Shown here: positions 1-12,349 of the stretch, piece after piece
Numbering within the stretch: the first letter of the stretch is position 1
How the letters are laid out: every line of letters starts with the position of its first letter
Source: Acanthochlamys bracteata
Taxonomy: Eukaryota; Streptophyta; Magnoliopsida; Pandanales; Velloziaceae
Assembly: GCA_019914995.1 (NCBI GenBank)
Contig: CM034140.1
Location: 6,866,026 to 6,930,025 of the forward strand
Direction of reading: 5' to 3'
Length of the DNA stretch: 64,000 nt
Translations under genes and position numbers: made by a program
The notes under the pieces: generated by a model
Databases searched by the model: none
Told to the model about the DNA's origin: nothing
Seen by the model: only the letters and a program-made list of their open reading frames with translations

Positions 1-195
1 TTAATTATATATTTTTTAATATATTTTTTATAAATATTTAAAAAACTTATTTAGAAATTTAGAAAGCACAAAAATATTCTATTTAGTGAGATATTTTAAC
101 GCTTATTTTATTATTTTTTTAAATAAAAAAATAAAACTTATTTTTTATAAAAATAAAAATATTTTTTATTTTAAAAAAATTCTATTTTAAACGCA
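1..195. repeat. AT-rich dispersed repeat, family A (cut by left edge)
   Basis: Reverse-orientation copy of the AT-rich repeat found many times in this window. It shares the interior block reading TATATTTTTTAATATATTTT and a right end of the AAACGCAC type near 190-197. The left end lies outside the window. Confidence 0.5.
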
Positions 196-514
196 CTCTT
201 CGTATGCTCCTGAACTAATTTGATACAGGTATCATGGCGAAGGAATCCTAATGAGCAAACGGACGCAGATGTTTCGGTGCACTCACAGATTGGCAAACTT
301 TTCTGAAAGCGTCCAACACAAGCCTATAACCTACCTTGCAGAATATTGTCATTATGTATCATTAATTCATTCATTAGCCTTCGTTTAAAGGTCTTGCTTC
401 TACGATTTCAACTCTGGAACAATGATTGAGAGTCTTCTTGGAAATTTCCTTTTGCTTTCATATGTAAACATAATAGAAATTATAGAACAAGTCTCGTGAG
501 CTTCAAGATATCTT

Positions 515-773
515 ATAGCTTGTTTACGTACACTTCCAAATTCACTTTTTTCAAATTCACTTTTAATAAAAAATAACTTCAAATTTTAAAATAAATTATT
601 TTTATTAAAACTTTATTTATTAAAATTTAATTTTAAAATTTACTTATAATATAAAATAATTATAAAAAAATTTTATTTAATAAAATAAATTATTTTTATT
701 AAATATTTTTAATTTTTAATTTTATTTTTTAAACTCATTTTCGAAAAAGTGAGTTTATCCTGTAAACACGCCC
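515..773. repeat. MITE-like repeat, family C
   Basis: AT-rich segment bounded by GCTTGTTTAC at the left and GTAAACACGCCC at the right, imperfect inverted ends of the same kind as the clearer copy at 29285-29533. No coding potential. Confidence 0.45.
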
Positions 774-829
774 TTAATGTCCTAAACCCTGAATATGCAA
801 AGTTACCGGATCTAAATAGCACATATGCG

Positions 830-985
830 AGAGAAAGAGTGAGAGAGAGAGGGTGTGTTTTCAGTTATAAAAAAGAATTAATACTATTTACTGTAACTCA
901 CTTTATAGTAACTACTTTCTATTAATAAGTCACTGTAAAAAGAAGTCACAGAGAGAGTGAGAAATAGAGAGAGAGGGAGAGAGTG
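830..985. repeat. GA-rich microsatellite tracts
   Basis: Two purine runs dominated by GAGAGA, near 830-855 and 950-985, separated by AT-rich sequence. Such tracts often mark plant promoters or 5' leaders, but no gene start follows closely. Confidence 0.6.
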
Positions 986-1264
986 ATGAATGGGAGAAGC
1001 TTTAACTTGCCCTTCTTTCAAGTTTCAAGAGGCAGTAAGGGATCGCTTGAAAATAGACCAATGAAAAACCAAAAGAAAAAGCTTTTTTAATTATTTTTTT
1101 TCAGGAAGAAAAAATAAAGGTAAAATCCATTATTAGAGCTTTTTGTGACTCAATTGCATTATGGATGTAAGTGGGTGAACATACCTTCTTTTATCTATGA
1201 TGTTCTTGTTGATTCTTCATCACCATAGATGGCAAACAAGCAGCAGTAGCACCAGAGAGCAAAA

Positions 1265-1474
1265 ATGTCCCGCAGGGGACTGCCACCATCACTAGTTGAG
1301 ATGCATGAGGGCCTGGTGCACCTCCTGCACTTCCATGAGCACCTTCACATGCGGAAGCTATTGACCCATCACAAGTGGCCTAGAGACGCAAAACATGCTT
1401 ATCAGATTGACTACCTTGCTGCTGCAGGAATGAAACTTCCAGGTATAAGGTCAGCTAATTCCTTCAACAAATGA
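1265..1474 (+). CDS. short unassigned ORF (doubtful)
   Basis: A 69-codon open frame starting at a true ATG, in a locally GC-richer island inside AT-rich DNA. The product is histidine-rich in its first half, with HLLHFHEHLHMRKLL near residues 18-32. I do not recognise it. A possible splice donor (GTATAAG) lies near 1442, so it could be an exon of a larger or decayed gene rather than a complete ORF. No neighbouring exon, signal peptide or domain could be tied to it. It may equally be a chance open frame in a transposon or gene remnant. Confidence 0.2.
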   Translation: MSRRGLPPSLVEMHEGLVHLLHFHEHLHMRKLLTHHKWPRDAKHAYQIDYLAAAGMKLPGIRSANSFNK

Positions 1475-2779
1475 GAAACTTTACTGCTCAGAAGAAGCAT
1501 ATGCAAGTCGAAGCTCTCTGTTAGTTTCTAGATCACAATTTTGCACCATCAACTTTAGAAATATCATCATGGTCACATTGTAACAACTAAAATAGGGAAC
1601 AACGAAATGTATCATCTTCAAGATCAACTTTCCTTTTCATTTAAGCAAATTGTCCAGCATGGTTCTGTCATAATTATGTAAAATCATTCTATCTGAAGGC
1701 AGCTTATTACTAGTTACAAGTTTCGAGCTGTACTGCCCTTTAGGCATAAAATCCACTAATTTGTTCAACAAGAGAACAGTAACCAATAGTTTTATATGGT
1801 AGTCGGCCAAATTTACAGAGTTCAATCTTATTGCATAGTTGATTGGCATATGAACTTCTAGGATGTGGAGATTTCATTTCCTCATCCACTAACTACTACA
1901 TAGGCAGAAAATTATAGTCTACATAACAGCAAAGCATATTATATTTCTTGAGCAAAAGATGAATTTGTTGAAAATTCCCTAGCCATGCATATACTACTAG
2001 TTTATGAAAACCATAATTATTAAGGCATATTTCCAATATTTCTTCATTTATAAGTTCCTACATAGCATACAGGTCGCTGATACTTTCATTAGAAGATTGT
2101 ATACATGATCTCTGAAGAAGCCTTCAAAGGTCCTTTAAGTATTAGTCGTGACAAAAGATTTACAGTTAGTTTTGCATAGTACTAACAGCTAGAAATTCTC
2201 TCGTCTTTATTTTAAAATGAATTTTACTTGACCACAACCGACAACGGTTCAACAGATTCAGATCAAAGAGAAGACAACAGACAGAGTTAGAAGCCCTCAG
2301 AAGAGTGGAAGTATAATTCCCAAGAAGAATCAAAAGAACATGGCCGCAAACGGAAAATGTCTCCTATGGCATCACAACTTTTACGTACCATTTCAATGCA
2401 TCATCTCGAACCAGATCAGTATGTTCTTGCTGAAAGACCGTGCACACAGAATTGGTTCTGCTGCAAACAATGACCATGTACCATTATTAAATTCCGCTGG
2501 TTAACCTATTACAGAAAAACAGTTTGAAGTTTGTGGAGCAATCAGTAACTCAGATCATATAAACTTCCACCAACTTGATTCACTGGAGAACCATGTGCTG
2601 GAAAGCAATCAGTCCTCAAGGAACAGTTTACTCGTGCTAAAATGTGATGTCTAAGCATTCTAAAACTTTTTCTCTCACTGATTCCATTCCTTTTGAAGCA
2701 TAGTCTCCACGATTACTCCAGGAACAAGAACAAAATGCTACCGACTGGATCCCAGACAGAGAGAGCCAAATACTTCAAA
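1475..2779. other. intergenic, nothing recognised
   Basis: Mixed-composition DNA with only short open frames on both strands. I see no domain, RNA gene or convincing splice structure. It could include decayed downstream parts of the PPR-like fragment that lies to the right on the minus strand. Confidence 0.5.
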
Positions 2780-3180
2780 TTAAAAAATCCAGGAGGAAAG
2801 AAACGTCATACCAGTTGGGGCCAATGTGCAATTGCAGCTGAAAGAGAACAGATCAACAGCAAGCAACCTGTCCCGAGGCAACTGTGAACTCGATAACCCA
2901 TGAATCGCAGTATTAAACAGGAACACATCGAACAATCCATCACCACTACCACCATCGGCGATAGCAGTAGTTGAAGAAGAAGAAGAAGAGAAAAGAATCA
3001 GTTCTGGGGCGGAGCGGGAGTCGCTGGCGGCGAAAGCGGAGCGATTGAGGGCTAGATCGCTGGAATTAAACCAGATTCGAGAATATTTGATTTTGTTTGG
3101 AGAAGCCAAGACAGAGCAGAAGCAGTGTTTGAGAAGGTTGAAACACTGCTGTTCTGCTTCACCACCGGGAGTGATTACTG
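2780..3180 (-). pseudogene. PPR-like protein fragment (relic)
   Basis: The minus strand is open over about 130 codons but has no ATG at its start; the only methionine is near the end. Near the middle, a stretch with DVFLFNTAIHGLSSS, then a short spacer, AVDLF and later PTGMTF fits the spacing of one pentatricopeptide motif (xxFNTxIxG...A..LF...P..xTF). Upstream residues reading CFNLLKHC resemble the start of many plant PPR proteins. PPR proteins bind organelle RNA and usually carry ten or more repeats; here only one is visible and the frame closes at 2780. I read this as a truncated, decayed PPR gene. It could also be a chance similarity. Confidence 0.35.
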
Positions 3181-4481
3181 CTCCTTGGCGCGTTTGGCTG
3201 TTCTTTTCTGGAAAGAAATTATTTAGTAAGTTTTCAACTTTTTAATTTTATGTTAAAAAAATTTAAAATATTTACAGATTTATTTAAAATTTTAAAAATA
3301 TTAAAAATTTTATATTATAAAATTTTATTACTTATTATTACTTTTTAAAATAAAAATAAAAAATTTATTTTTAAAAGTATAACAAACTAATTTTATGACA
3401 AAAAATAATTTTCATAGAAAAATATAACAACGCTCCGAAGAGCAACGGAGTAACCTTTCGTTTCCAATCGGTCGCTGAATTTTGGCTGAGGGAGTGTGCG
3501 TATGAAAATATTTGTAAAATAAAAAATATTTTATTTATTTTATAAAATTTATTTTTTATCTTAAATAATAATAATAAAAAGTAATAATAAAAATTATAAT
3601 ATAGTAATTATATTTTTATATTTTAAATAAAATTAAAATTTTAAATTTGAAGTATTAAAAATTATTTTCTAAAAATTAATAAAAAGAACATTATATTAGA
3701 ATGAGCTTAGATAATTGGGCTCTAATAGGCCAAACTAATATAAAGCCCAAACGTTTGTTAAAGTCCATAGACACTTGTATAGGAATCATAATAATCAAAT
3801 AAATCCCGATTAAATTGAGCCTTTTCTTATTAAAAATGATATATGAATTTTTGACAATATTGGGAATTTATACTAATGCAACGACCGCGGCTTAAGAAAA
3901 TTTTGTATATTTAACTTCACCACTTAATAAGATAAGGCTTAGGATAAATCGGGTTGCAATCTCTGAAATTTGAATCGAATTTTTTAAGATTTCTAGAGAA
4001 TTAGAAATTAGTACAAGTATCTGAACCGCTAAGGTTTGGATCTGATTTCTTTAAATCCATACCCGATAAAGTTATACTGGGTCGGATCAACTTACCGGAT
4101 ATTCAGGAACCCACTACTTACAACGTCAAGTCGTCAACGGCTCTATTCACTATTCTTAAGCTAGCTCAAACAACACGTACCCATAAGCTCTGTATCAATG
4201 TTCTCGTCCGATATTTTGTCCGAAGTTCGTCCGAAGTTGAGCCTTCCTTCAGCGATGATTTAAGGAAAGATCTAGTCTAATATTTTTGCGTCAGTATGTT
4301 AGATGAAATAATTATAAAATAATAATTGCGACATTGAGTTATACTTGTCGCGTAGGGTCGAATTTTACGAATTAAATACTCGGTCCTGATTTGAAATACA
4401 ATCTGCTCTTTCTATTTATTGAATAAAAATTTCTATTGAGAGAACCATTCAACTCAAAACAATCGGAGACTATATATACAG

Positions 4482-4707
4482 AGGTGTGTTTGAAAATGTT
4501 TATAAAATAGAAAAAAAAAATTTTTAAAATAAATTTTATTTTTATTATAAAAAATAAAAATATATATTAAAAAATTTCATTAGATAAATTTTTTTATATT
4601 ATCTAAATTTTTAAATAAATTTTTTAAATATTTATAAAATATATATTTAAAAATATGAAATAAAAAATTAGAAAATATCGTTGGATAAAAGCTAAACCAA
4701 ATGCCAT
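4482..4707. repeat. AT-rich dispersed repeat, family A
   Basis: Begins GTGTGTTTGAAAATG and ends near AAACCAAATGCC; the interior carries the family block TTTATAAAATATATATTT near 4630. Forward orientation. Confidence 0.5.
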
Positions 4708-5081
4708 CTATAGATGATTTTAAAATAAAATTTTTTAAACAAATAATAATTTTATTCTATTTTGAAAAATAAATTTTTTTATTTTAAAAATATAATAAAA
4801 AATAATAATAAGATTTTAAAATATAAAATTTTCTATACTTTTCAAAATTTAAATAAATTTATATAATATTATAAAAATTTAATAAATAATATTAAAGAAA
4901 TGGAGTTGTTAGAATAAAATGAAATGAACTTCCAAACGGCTTCTAAATTTTAGTCTAACCCTTCGCTCATATAAAACTAAAATTTGCACTATGGTGCTAC
5001 TATGAGTGAGTTTCAAGTTAGCATAATTTTCAAACATGGAGCCAAATGAAACTAAAATCTACTAGTTTCACTTAGGGCATA

Positions 5082-5308
5082 TATTGGGGATGTTTGAAAA
5101 TATTTATGAAATAAAATTTTTCTAAAATAGATAATATGTTTTATCTTATTTCAAAAAATAAGCTTTATTTTTTAATTTTAAAATAATAATAAAAATAAGT
5201 AATATTAAAATATTACAACATAAAATTTTTCAATATTTCAAATAAATTGTGTGTATAAGGTTTATTAAAAATATGAAATAAAATATAAGAATAAAAAGTA
5301 CCCCAATA
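5082..5308. repeat. AT-rich dispersed repeat, family A, with inverted ends
   Basis: Ends are a perfect 8-bp inverted pair, TATTGGGG at 5082-5089 and CCCCAATA at 5301-5308. The interior is the usual AT-rich family sequence with TTTATGAAATAAAATTT near the left end. Confidence 0.5.
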
Positions 5309-5736
5309 AGTAATGCCAAACGATTCTTTTAATTACAAAGAACTCTAACTTTTTTTTTTAGATTTTAAGTTTCGCCATTTCATATATTTCAATTATTATT
5401 TTGAATTTTATTTCTATTTTGACATCAAAATTTACTTTTATTAAAACTTAACTTCAAATTTCACTTCTTATCTATTTCAATTACCACTCCAAATTCTACT
5501 TTAATAGAACTTTATTTTTACAAAACCCACTTTTACGAGATTCATTTCTATGCAATTAAAACATAATCGAAAACACGTTGTTGATGATTTTCCAGCCAAA
5601 GAATAAAAGGAAGGGCTATTGAAATATCCAGTCAATAGAGGTCTGCTCATGCAAAAATATTAATCTCTTTTTGTAATATTCGGATAAAATACTCGGACAA
5701 ACTATTCATTACCAAATACAAAGACAGACAGACACG

Positions 5737-5936
5737 CACGTGCTATCTATTCCATTTCCTCAAACGCACGTGCTCTGCATCTAACAGAAGGCGCGGTCCA
5801 GTCACCGAACTCGAATCTCCTCGTCTTCCTTCTTTCTCGCACCCAACGGTCTCGTACCGCTTCCCGGCGATCCCTTTCTTCCAAAAGACCAATCTACCCT
5901 TCTCAGTTATTCTTATTCACACACTCCTCCCACGTG
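5737..5936. promoter_or_regulatory. G-box cluster upstream of the O-fucosyltransferase gene
   Basis: Three CACGTG cores lie at 5738-5743, 5767-5772 and 5931-5936. The first two sit in identical palindromes GCACGTGC about 29 bp apart. G-boxes are bound by plant bZIP and bHLH factors. They lie 0.3-0.5 kb ahead of the start codon, followed by a long CT-rich leader. Function is inferred from motif and position only. Confidence 0.5.
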
Positions 5937-6242
5937 ATCTTTCATCATTTCTCTTCTTCGTTCTCCAGGCAACCAACAACAACGAAGCAATACGCATTCT
6001 TTCTTCTTGCTTTATTTCTTTGTCCGGCGATTCATGTTTTCCTGAAGGACGAATTTGCCCTTCTCAGTTGATTTAATTTACGTAAAATTGCCAGTACTTA
6101 TTTCATTCTCTTTCCGGTCACCTCCGTCGGAAAAAAGGACTAATCTGCCTTTCATACTGATCTATTTTTTTACCCCTGCCACGTATTCCGTCCCTCTTCT
6201 CCAAGCAACGAAGCTTTGGGCAGACACAGAGAAGATAGAGAG

Positions 6243-9200
6243 ATGCAGAAGCAACACGTGTACATTCGTGTGGGAAGTATCGGTGGTGGAGGAGGTGGCG
6301 GAGGAGGAGGAACGCCGTCGCCGCCGGGATCGCCGCGGCGGACGTTGTCGCCGAGGGTTATGCGGAGAGGAGGGAAGAGATTTTACCTTAGGAGAATTGC
6401 GTGGACGGTTATGTCGGTTTTCTTACGGCGGCCGGCGTTGCTGCTTTTCGCGCCGTTGATTTATGTTTCCGGAATGCTTATGTATATGGGTACTGTAACA
6501 CTCGATAGTATGCCTAATATAATCAGGCGGTCTCCGATGGGTTCGGTTTACAGAAGTCCACAGCTCTATCACCGTCTTCGTCCTGAAATGGATTCCGATA
6601 ATTCTTCTGATGCGGTATGCCCTTCGGGTTTTTCACGGATCTCATATTTCTGGTTTGATTGCTTGTTATATAAAGGGGTACATTGCTTGCCTGAGTGGTT
6701 GTTCAGAGTGTAAATCTGCTTGCAGATAAGTGCATTTTATGAATTTGTCAGTGGAATTACTAAGCTTTATTGCTGGATCGATTGATTAATGCTGCTTTGG
6801 ATCGAATTTTAGGAGAGGGCGGTGTTGTTTGACCCACATTGATATATGGATGTACTATGTTAGTGACGAGTTGTGGCATTTTAAATATGTGCCTTTGAGA
6901 TTAAGGGTCTTTGAAGAGTTGCATTTAGTGACTTGTGGACCTGAGATTATCAGCATTTTTTTTCTTTAGAAGCTTAAGGTTTATCTAATGGATGTATGCA
7001 GATCAGTGGCTTTATCTGCAATGAATGTTAGTTGCTTATATTTCCTTTCTAGGAGTTTTATGTGAATGGAAGATTAATGTCTGTTTCTGTTTTCATGCCA
7101 AGTGTTCATTCTTTAGGTGGTACAATTTTTTATTTTAGGAGACATGATAAAGGGTTCTTTTACCTACTAGCTTGTGGTGCATTTAGTCTTGAAAGGAACT
7201 TTAGTCTTTGAAAAATGATACTATGAAACAAAGTACACCATTTGCTGTCATCTTCTACTTCGCTTCTAATTGCTTGTCTGAATGAACTATTTCCTGCATT
7301 AGAAATGGCTCTGATCTAGGGAGGCTGTTACTCGACAAATTCTCTCTTTAACCATTGCATCTTTAGGCTGAGGAATTCCTGACAAGCGCATTTAGCCATC
7401 AGGAAGATGGCCTTTAAAAGTGAACTTAGCTTTTCTTTTGTCTGACAGTATGTTGTATGACAGTTTAGTTGTCAACTTCATATGATGACTCAAGTTATGC
7501 TCTTGTTGTAGCTAGCAACTATCTGGAGACATTCTTACAAAGGTGGTGGTTGGAAACCTTGCATAAATATGACTTCAAATGGTAAGACACAATAACCTCT
7601 GTTATATTTCTGGTGTACTAGTATCTGTTGTTCATCAAGATGAAACTCTACTTTTCAAAGTTGGTAGGAGTTTATTGTATTGGCAGACAAGTCATTAACT
7701 TCATATATTATTTCTGTTAATGTTCACGACATGCTGTTCTCTGCTCCTACATGATTTTCTAAATTCCTCTCTTGTCAATGTAACCTTAGATTTTCATCCT
7801 CTTGATGTCTTATTGAAATTTACTGCTTTTCTATGTCTTTCAGCAAATTGATCAGAGATAACTTATTCCTAATTGACAACCTTGGCATTGATTATGAGTA
7901 TATAACTTTTAGGCTTCCTTTTTGGAAAGAGATAGGATGTCATAATAAGGACCTTTTGTTGCAGGTTTGCCTGAATCAAATGGTTACATTTATGTTGAGG
8001 CAAATGGCGGCTTGAATCAACAACGCACATCGGTTGTCCTATTTCTTGATATGTGTATATAATATTTTTACCCTGTATTGGGGAGTTCCATACATGTTCT
8101 GGAGCTATTTCAACTGACTTGCACTCCATTCCTACCTTTCTTATAGATATGCAATGCGGTTGCTGTTGCAGGCTATCTGAATGCAACACTTGTGATACCG
8201 AATTTCCACTACCACAGCATTTGGAGAGATCCTAGGTTAGATCTACATATCTAATGACTATGCATGACTTAGATTGCATGTTAATTGGGTGCAAAGGCTT
8301 GAGTCCAAGGAATTAGGTTTGCCCTTTGTATTTGTTTTGACCTCCTTTGTTCTTTAACCTAGGCTGTGTGCCTTATTTTATGATCATCTTCATAGACAAA
8401 TTTGTTTTAACGATGTGAATGCATGCTGTTTGGCATAGTGGAAAAGTGTACAGCACCTCATACATTTACTATTGAGTGCCATGCCAACATAGTCTTGAAG
8501 TTCGGCATGTAATAGGAAAATGTACTTGTTTGAAAGCTTTTCCATTGAGATGCTTAAACACATGATATTCCTTTGTGGTGGCAATTTCTTAAACATCATA
8601 CATCATATGGTTTTCCTATCTCTATTACTTAATTCCATCTAGTAAGAAGATTTAGGAATTTGTAAGTGTTATTTAAGCATGAATTTGTTCTTTTGAAATG
8701 ATGCTTGCAGCAAATTCAATGACATATATGATGAAGATCATTTTGTTGATACACTAAAGGATCACGTGCGAGTAGTGAACAAGGTCCCTGATTTTATCAT
8801 GGACCGTTTTGGTAATAATATGAGTAACGTTCTCAACTTCAAGATAAAAGCTTATTCGCCTATTCAATATTACAAGGATAGCGTTCTACCGAGGTTTATG
8901 GAAGAGAAGTGAGTAAATATTTCACCTTTGTTTTCTTTTTCGTTTTTTAATTTTGGTTTGGAGCATCTTGCTTCAGTTTGTATTTATTTCTTATTTCTTT
9001 ATTTCTGGATGATTCAGATTTATAAGGATTTCCCCTTTTGCAAATCGTTTATCATTTGACGCACCCTCCTCTGTCCAACGCCTAAGATGCTTGGCAAATT
9101 TTGAGGCCTTACGGTTTTCATCACCGATTACATCATTGGCTGACAAATTAGTTTCACGAATGAAAGCACGCAGCATGGATAACCGTGGAAAATATGTATC

Positions 9201-11933
9201 TGTGCATCTCCGCTTTGAAGAGGTTGGCTCCTTCTTTCAACTGGATATTTTAAAAGTTTGTTATAGTGGATTTTCGTTGTAGTTAAAATGCTGTATTAAT
9301 CTCTTTGTTCTCCTGTAGGATATGGTCGCTTTCTCATGCTGTGTATTTGATGGTGGCGAGCAAGAGAAACAGGACATGTATGCTGCAAGAGAAAGAGGTT
9401 GGAGAGGGAAGTTTACCAAACCAGGCCGTAATATACGGCCTGGTGCAAATAGAATCAATGGAAAGTGTCCCCTTACTCCCCTGGAGGTATGGATGTTTCA
9501 GAAAATAAGTACTATTTAACATTTCTAATTCAATAAGTTAATGTACTAAAATCTTGTGGGTCCTGTTCACTGTTTAAATAGATGTAGAGCATAGTCGGAT
9601 AACTTCAGAAATTCATAGAACATTTCAATTAAAATTCTTTGCAAGCTGGACGTCTCTTTAAATAATTCATCAAAGTTAGTGTGAAGCTTTTCCAACATTA
9701 TACGAAATTACAAAATCCGTTTTCTTTGGATTATTAGATCTCGTTAACAGATCACTTGAGAATATGAATAGATATAAGCCCTTGATGTGATTATATCATT
9801 AGTGTTTTGGTAATTATTTTAATGCTTTTTCTAATTTCTCTGATGCTTGCAAGACCGCCCTGAAGAAATGGCCAACAAGTTTTTATTGCTTTATACTCTG
9901 ATTCTGTCGTGCTTTCACATGTTGTTATTCATTTACATATACTGGAAATATCTACACCTCCCTTCACTGGGCTTTAAGGACAACCATGGACGACTCATAA
10001 AATAAAAATTAAAAAAAAAACTTTCAGTTGCATGCGCCCTGTTAAAATCAAACTTTTAATATGTGCATTGCTTTTTAAAGCTACTGTTTATATGTGAAGT
10101 GGACTACTGCTTGTATGCTAGTATTGAGACTTCCATTAGTAGCTGCTTACATATTTCTGACTAGAATTGTTGGATCAGGTAGGATTGATGCTTAGAGGCA
10201 TGGGTTTTAACAATAACACCTCAATCTATGTGGCTTCTGGAAGGATTTACAATGCGGTGAAGACTATGGCTCCACTTTTAGAGATGTTTCCACTTCTACA
10301 AACAAAAGAGACATTGGCTTCACCAGAGGAACTTGCTCCTTTTAAGGTGTTAAACATTTTAACCTTGGATTATCAGAGTGTCATTCTTTAATATAATAGC
10401 CTCTTTATTAGCTTTTACATACTTTTGATGAATTTTGTTACACTGCTCTCAGAATTTCTCCTCCAGGATGGCTGCTATAGACTACAGTGTTTGTCTTCAC
10501 AGTGAAGTATTTGTGACAACACAAGGTGGAAATTTCCCTCATTTTTTGATTGGTCATAGGAGATTCCTGTATGGTGGGCATTCTAAGACTATCAAGCCTG
10601 ATAAAAGAAAGTTGGCAGTACTATTTGATAATCCAACTATCGGGTATGCTTTTTTCTTTTGTAAATCTATTGGCAACAAGGATTTATCAAGTTATCCCTT
10701 TTTGCTTTTTATGTAGATATCTGAAAATTTGTTTCTTAAACTTGCTTCATTCTTGGAATGGGATCAGGATCATCTTATCAAGTTATGCAATATTTTTAAT
10801 TGAAATGTCACACTAGCTACTCATTCATGATATTTTCTTTAGCATTGAACTTATAAGCATCTCTACATGGTGATTATTGGATGATGGACATAAAGATTTA
10901 GGCTTGATTTATCAGTATCATAGCCTGGGAAAGTGGATGCAGCCTCTTATTAGATCCAGTTATACTACTTTCCAATCTTTTAAGAATATATCTCAAGTTA
11001 GATGTTCAAGATTTAGATTGCATATGATAAGGTAAAAACATAAAGCATGCTTGCAGAAGCTTTAGGTTCTGGTTTTTGTTTGGAACAGAGGGAATGCTTA
11101 TGTTATTGTTAGATGATGTAGGTCTCCAACCTTCTAGATACTGCTATGTAGTGTGACAGCTTAGACAATTCTATAGAGGCATGGCCATAGGAAATTCAGA
11201 TAACTGGGGCATGCTTACTTCTTCCCCGTGACATGAGCGCAAGAAGACTTGATTGACTACTGTTGACAAATATTACATCTTTGAGGCCTGAGTCAGGATA
11301 TTGCTAAAGCAGAGCACAGTAGTGTAATAGGATCCCTGTATCCGAACACCCTATCTAATGGGATGAGGCTTGTTTAGTGGCTGTTGTTGTAAGGCATCTT
11401 GGTTTCTTGGAGAAATGACATTGAAGCATTCCCAGCCCTATTTTATGATCAAGATGGTGTGACAGATTACTGATGGGAGACTGATGTGGAGAGAGTTTTA
11501 ATTCTGTTTTTATTTAATTCTGTCTTCATCTAGTCTAGACTAGCTTGCTTGTTGATATGCTGGGGGTAAAATTACGAAGATGTGAAACAAGATTTCTTTT
11601 TTTTTTTTTTTTTTTTTGTTAAGTTATATTTTTCTCAAGTAATAGACTCATTTTTCAATTCTGTAGTTATTAGTTTTTTCACCATCTCGATGGCATCTAC
11701 TCGTAATCTTGCCGCAGTTAGATAGGAGGCCGGATCCTAACGTATGTTTTTACGTTTCCTCGTGATGCAGATGGAAAACCCTTAAGCATCACTTGTTTAA
11801 CATGCGAGCTCACTGTGATGCTAAAGGGATAGAGATGAAAAGAGCAAATGACTCAATATACACCTACCCTTGTCCCGACTGCATGTGCCGTTCTCACAAA
11901 CCGGATATTCTGAAATCGATACCTAACAGCTGA
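6243..11933 (+). CDS. O-fucosyltransferase family protein (GDP-fucose protein O-fucosyltransferase-like)
   Basis: Ten exons: 6243-6614, 7512-7581, 7965-8032, 8147-8235, 8711-8908, 9018-9222, 9319-9486, 10179-10346, 10453-10643, 11771-11933. All junctions are GT-AG and phases agree, giving 563 residues. Start is the ATG beginning [10 protein letters not shown]; the frame upstream has no better ATG. The order is a Gly-rich cytoplasmic tail, one membrane segment near residues 64-82 (type II Golgi anchor), then the O-FucT domain: [20 protein letters not shown] near 160-180, [14 protein letters not shown] at 329-342 (nucleotide-sugar site), and [17 protein letters not shown] in exon 9. The C-terminus has CPDCMC. 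Relatives act on cell-wall polysaccharides or proteins in the Golgi; the acceptor cannot be told here. The G-box cluster lies upstream. All exons look intact. Confidence 0.95.
11597..11617. repeat. poly-T tract in intron 9
   Basis: About 21 consecutive T in the last intron of the O-fucosyltransferase gene, some 150 bp ahead of the final exon. Confidence 0.8.
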
Positions 11934-12349
11934 TACGGATGAAGGTTTTTGACTATATTTTTTCCTTCCTGTGATTGCACATACTGCAATTCAACTAGCC
12001 TCGGCTTTGCTGTGCATTCGTTCTCCGTGGAGCACATTGCTCCAATTCTTTCATAGCCTGGACCGACTGCCTTACTGTATAGTTTCAGAGAGTTGAAGAG
12101 GCATTCATGGAGAACTTCTCTTCCACGAATCATCCAGGCGCTGACCATTCGTTGTGTATGATTCTCACACGTTCTACAATCCTGATTCTAACAATGCTGC
12201 GACCTTTATCGTTTGCAGCTCAGTTTTGTCTTCCTCGTGTTTTGTCCCATTCTTTTTGTCCTGCAAGGACAACTGTAAAAAGAAATTGGCAAGGAATTTT
12301 TAGCAAGGGTTACCCAGTTTTTCCTTCTTATCTATTGTGTATTGGCCTG

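Larger units (their letters stand above)
3190..5700. other. AT-rich intergenic DNA with repeats
   Basis: Mostly A+T homopolymer-like sequence made of repeat copies (listed separately), plus a more mixed stretch at about 3880-4480 that I cannot assign. No gene seen. Confidence 0.6.
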
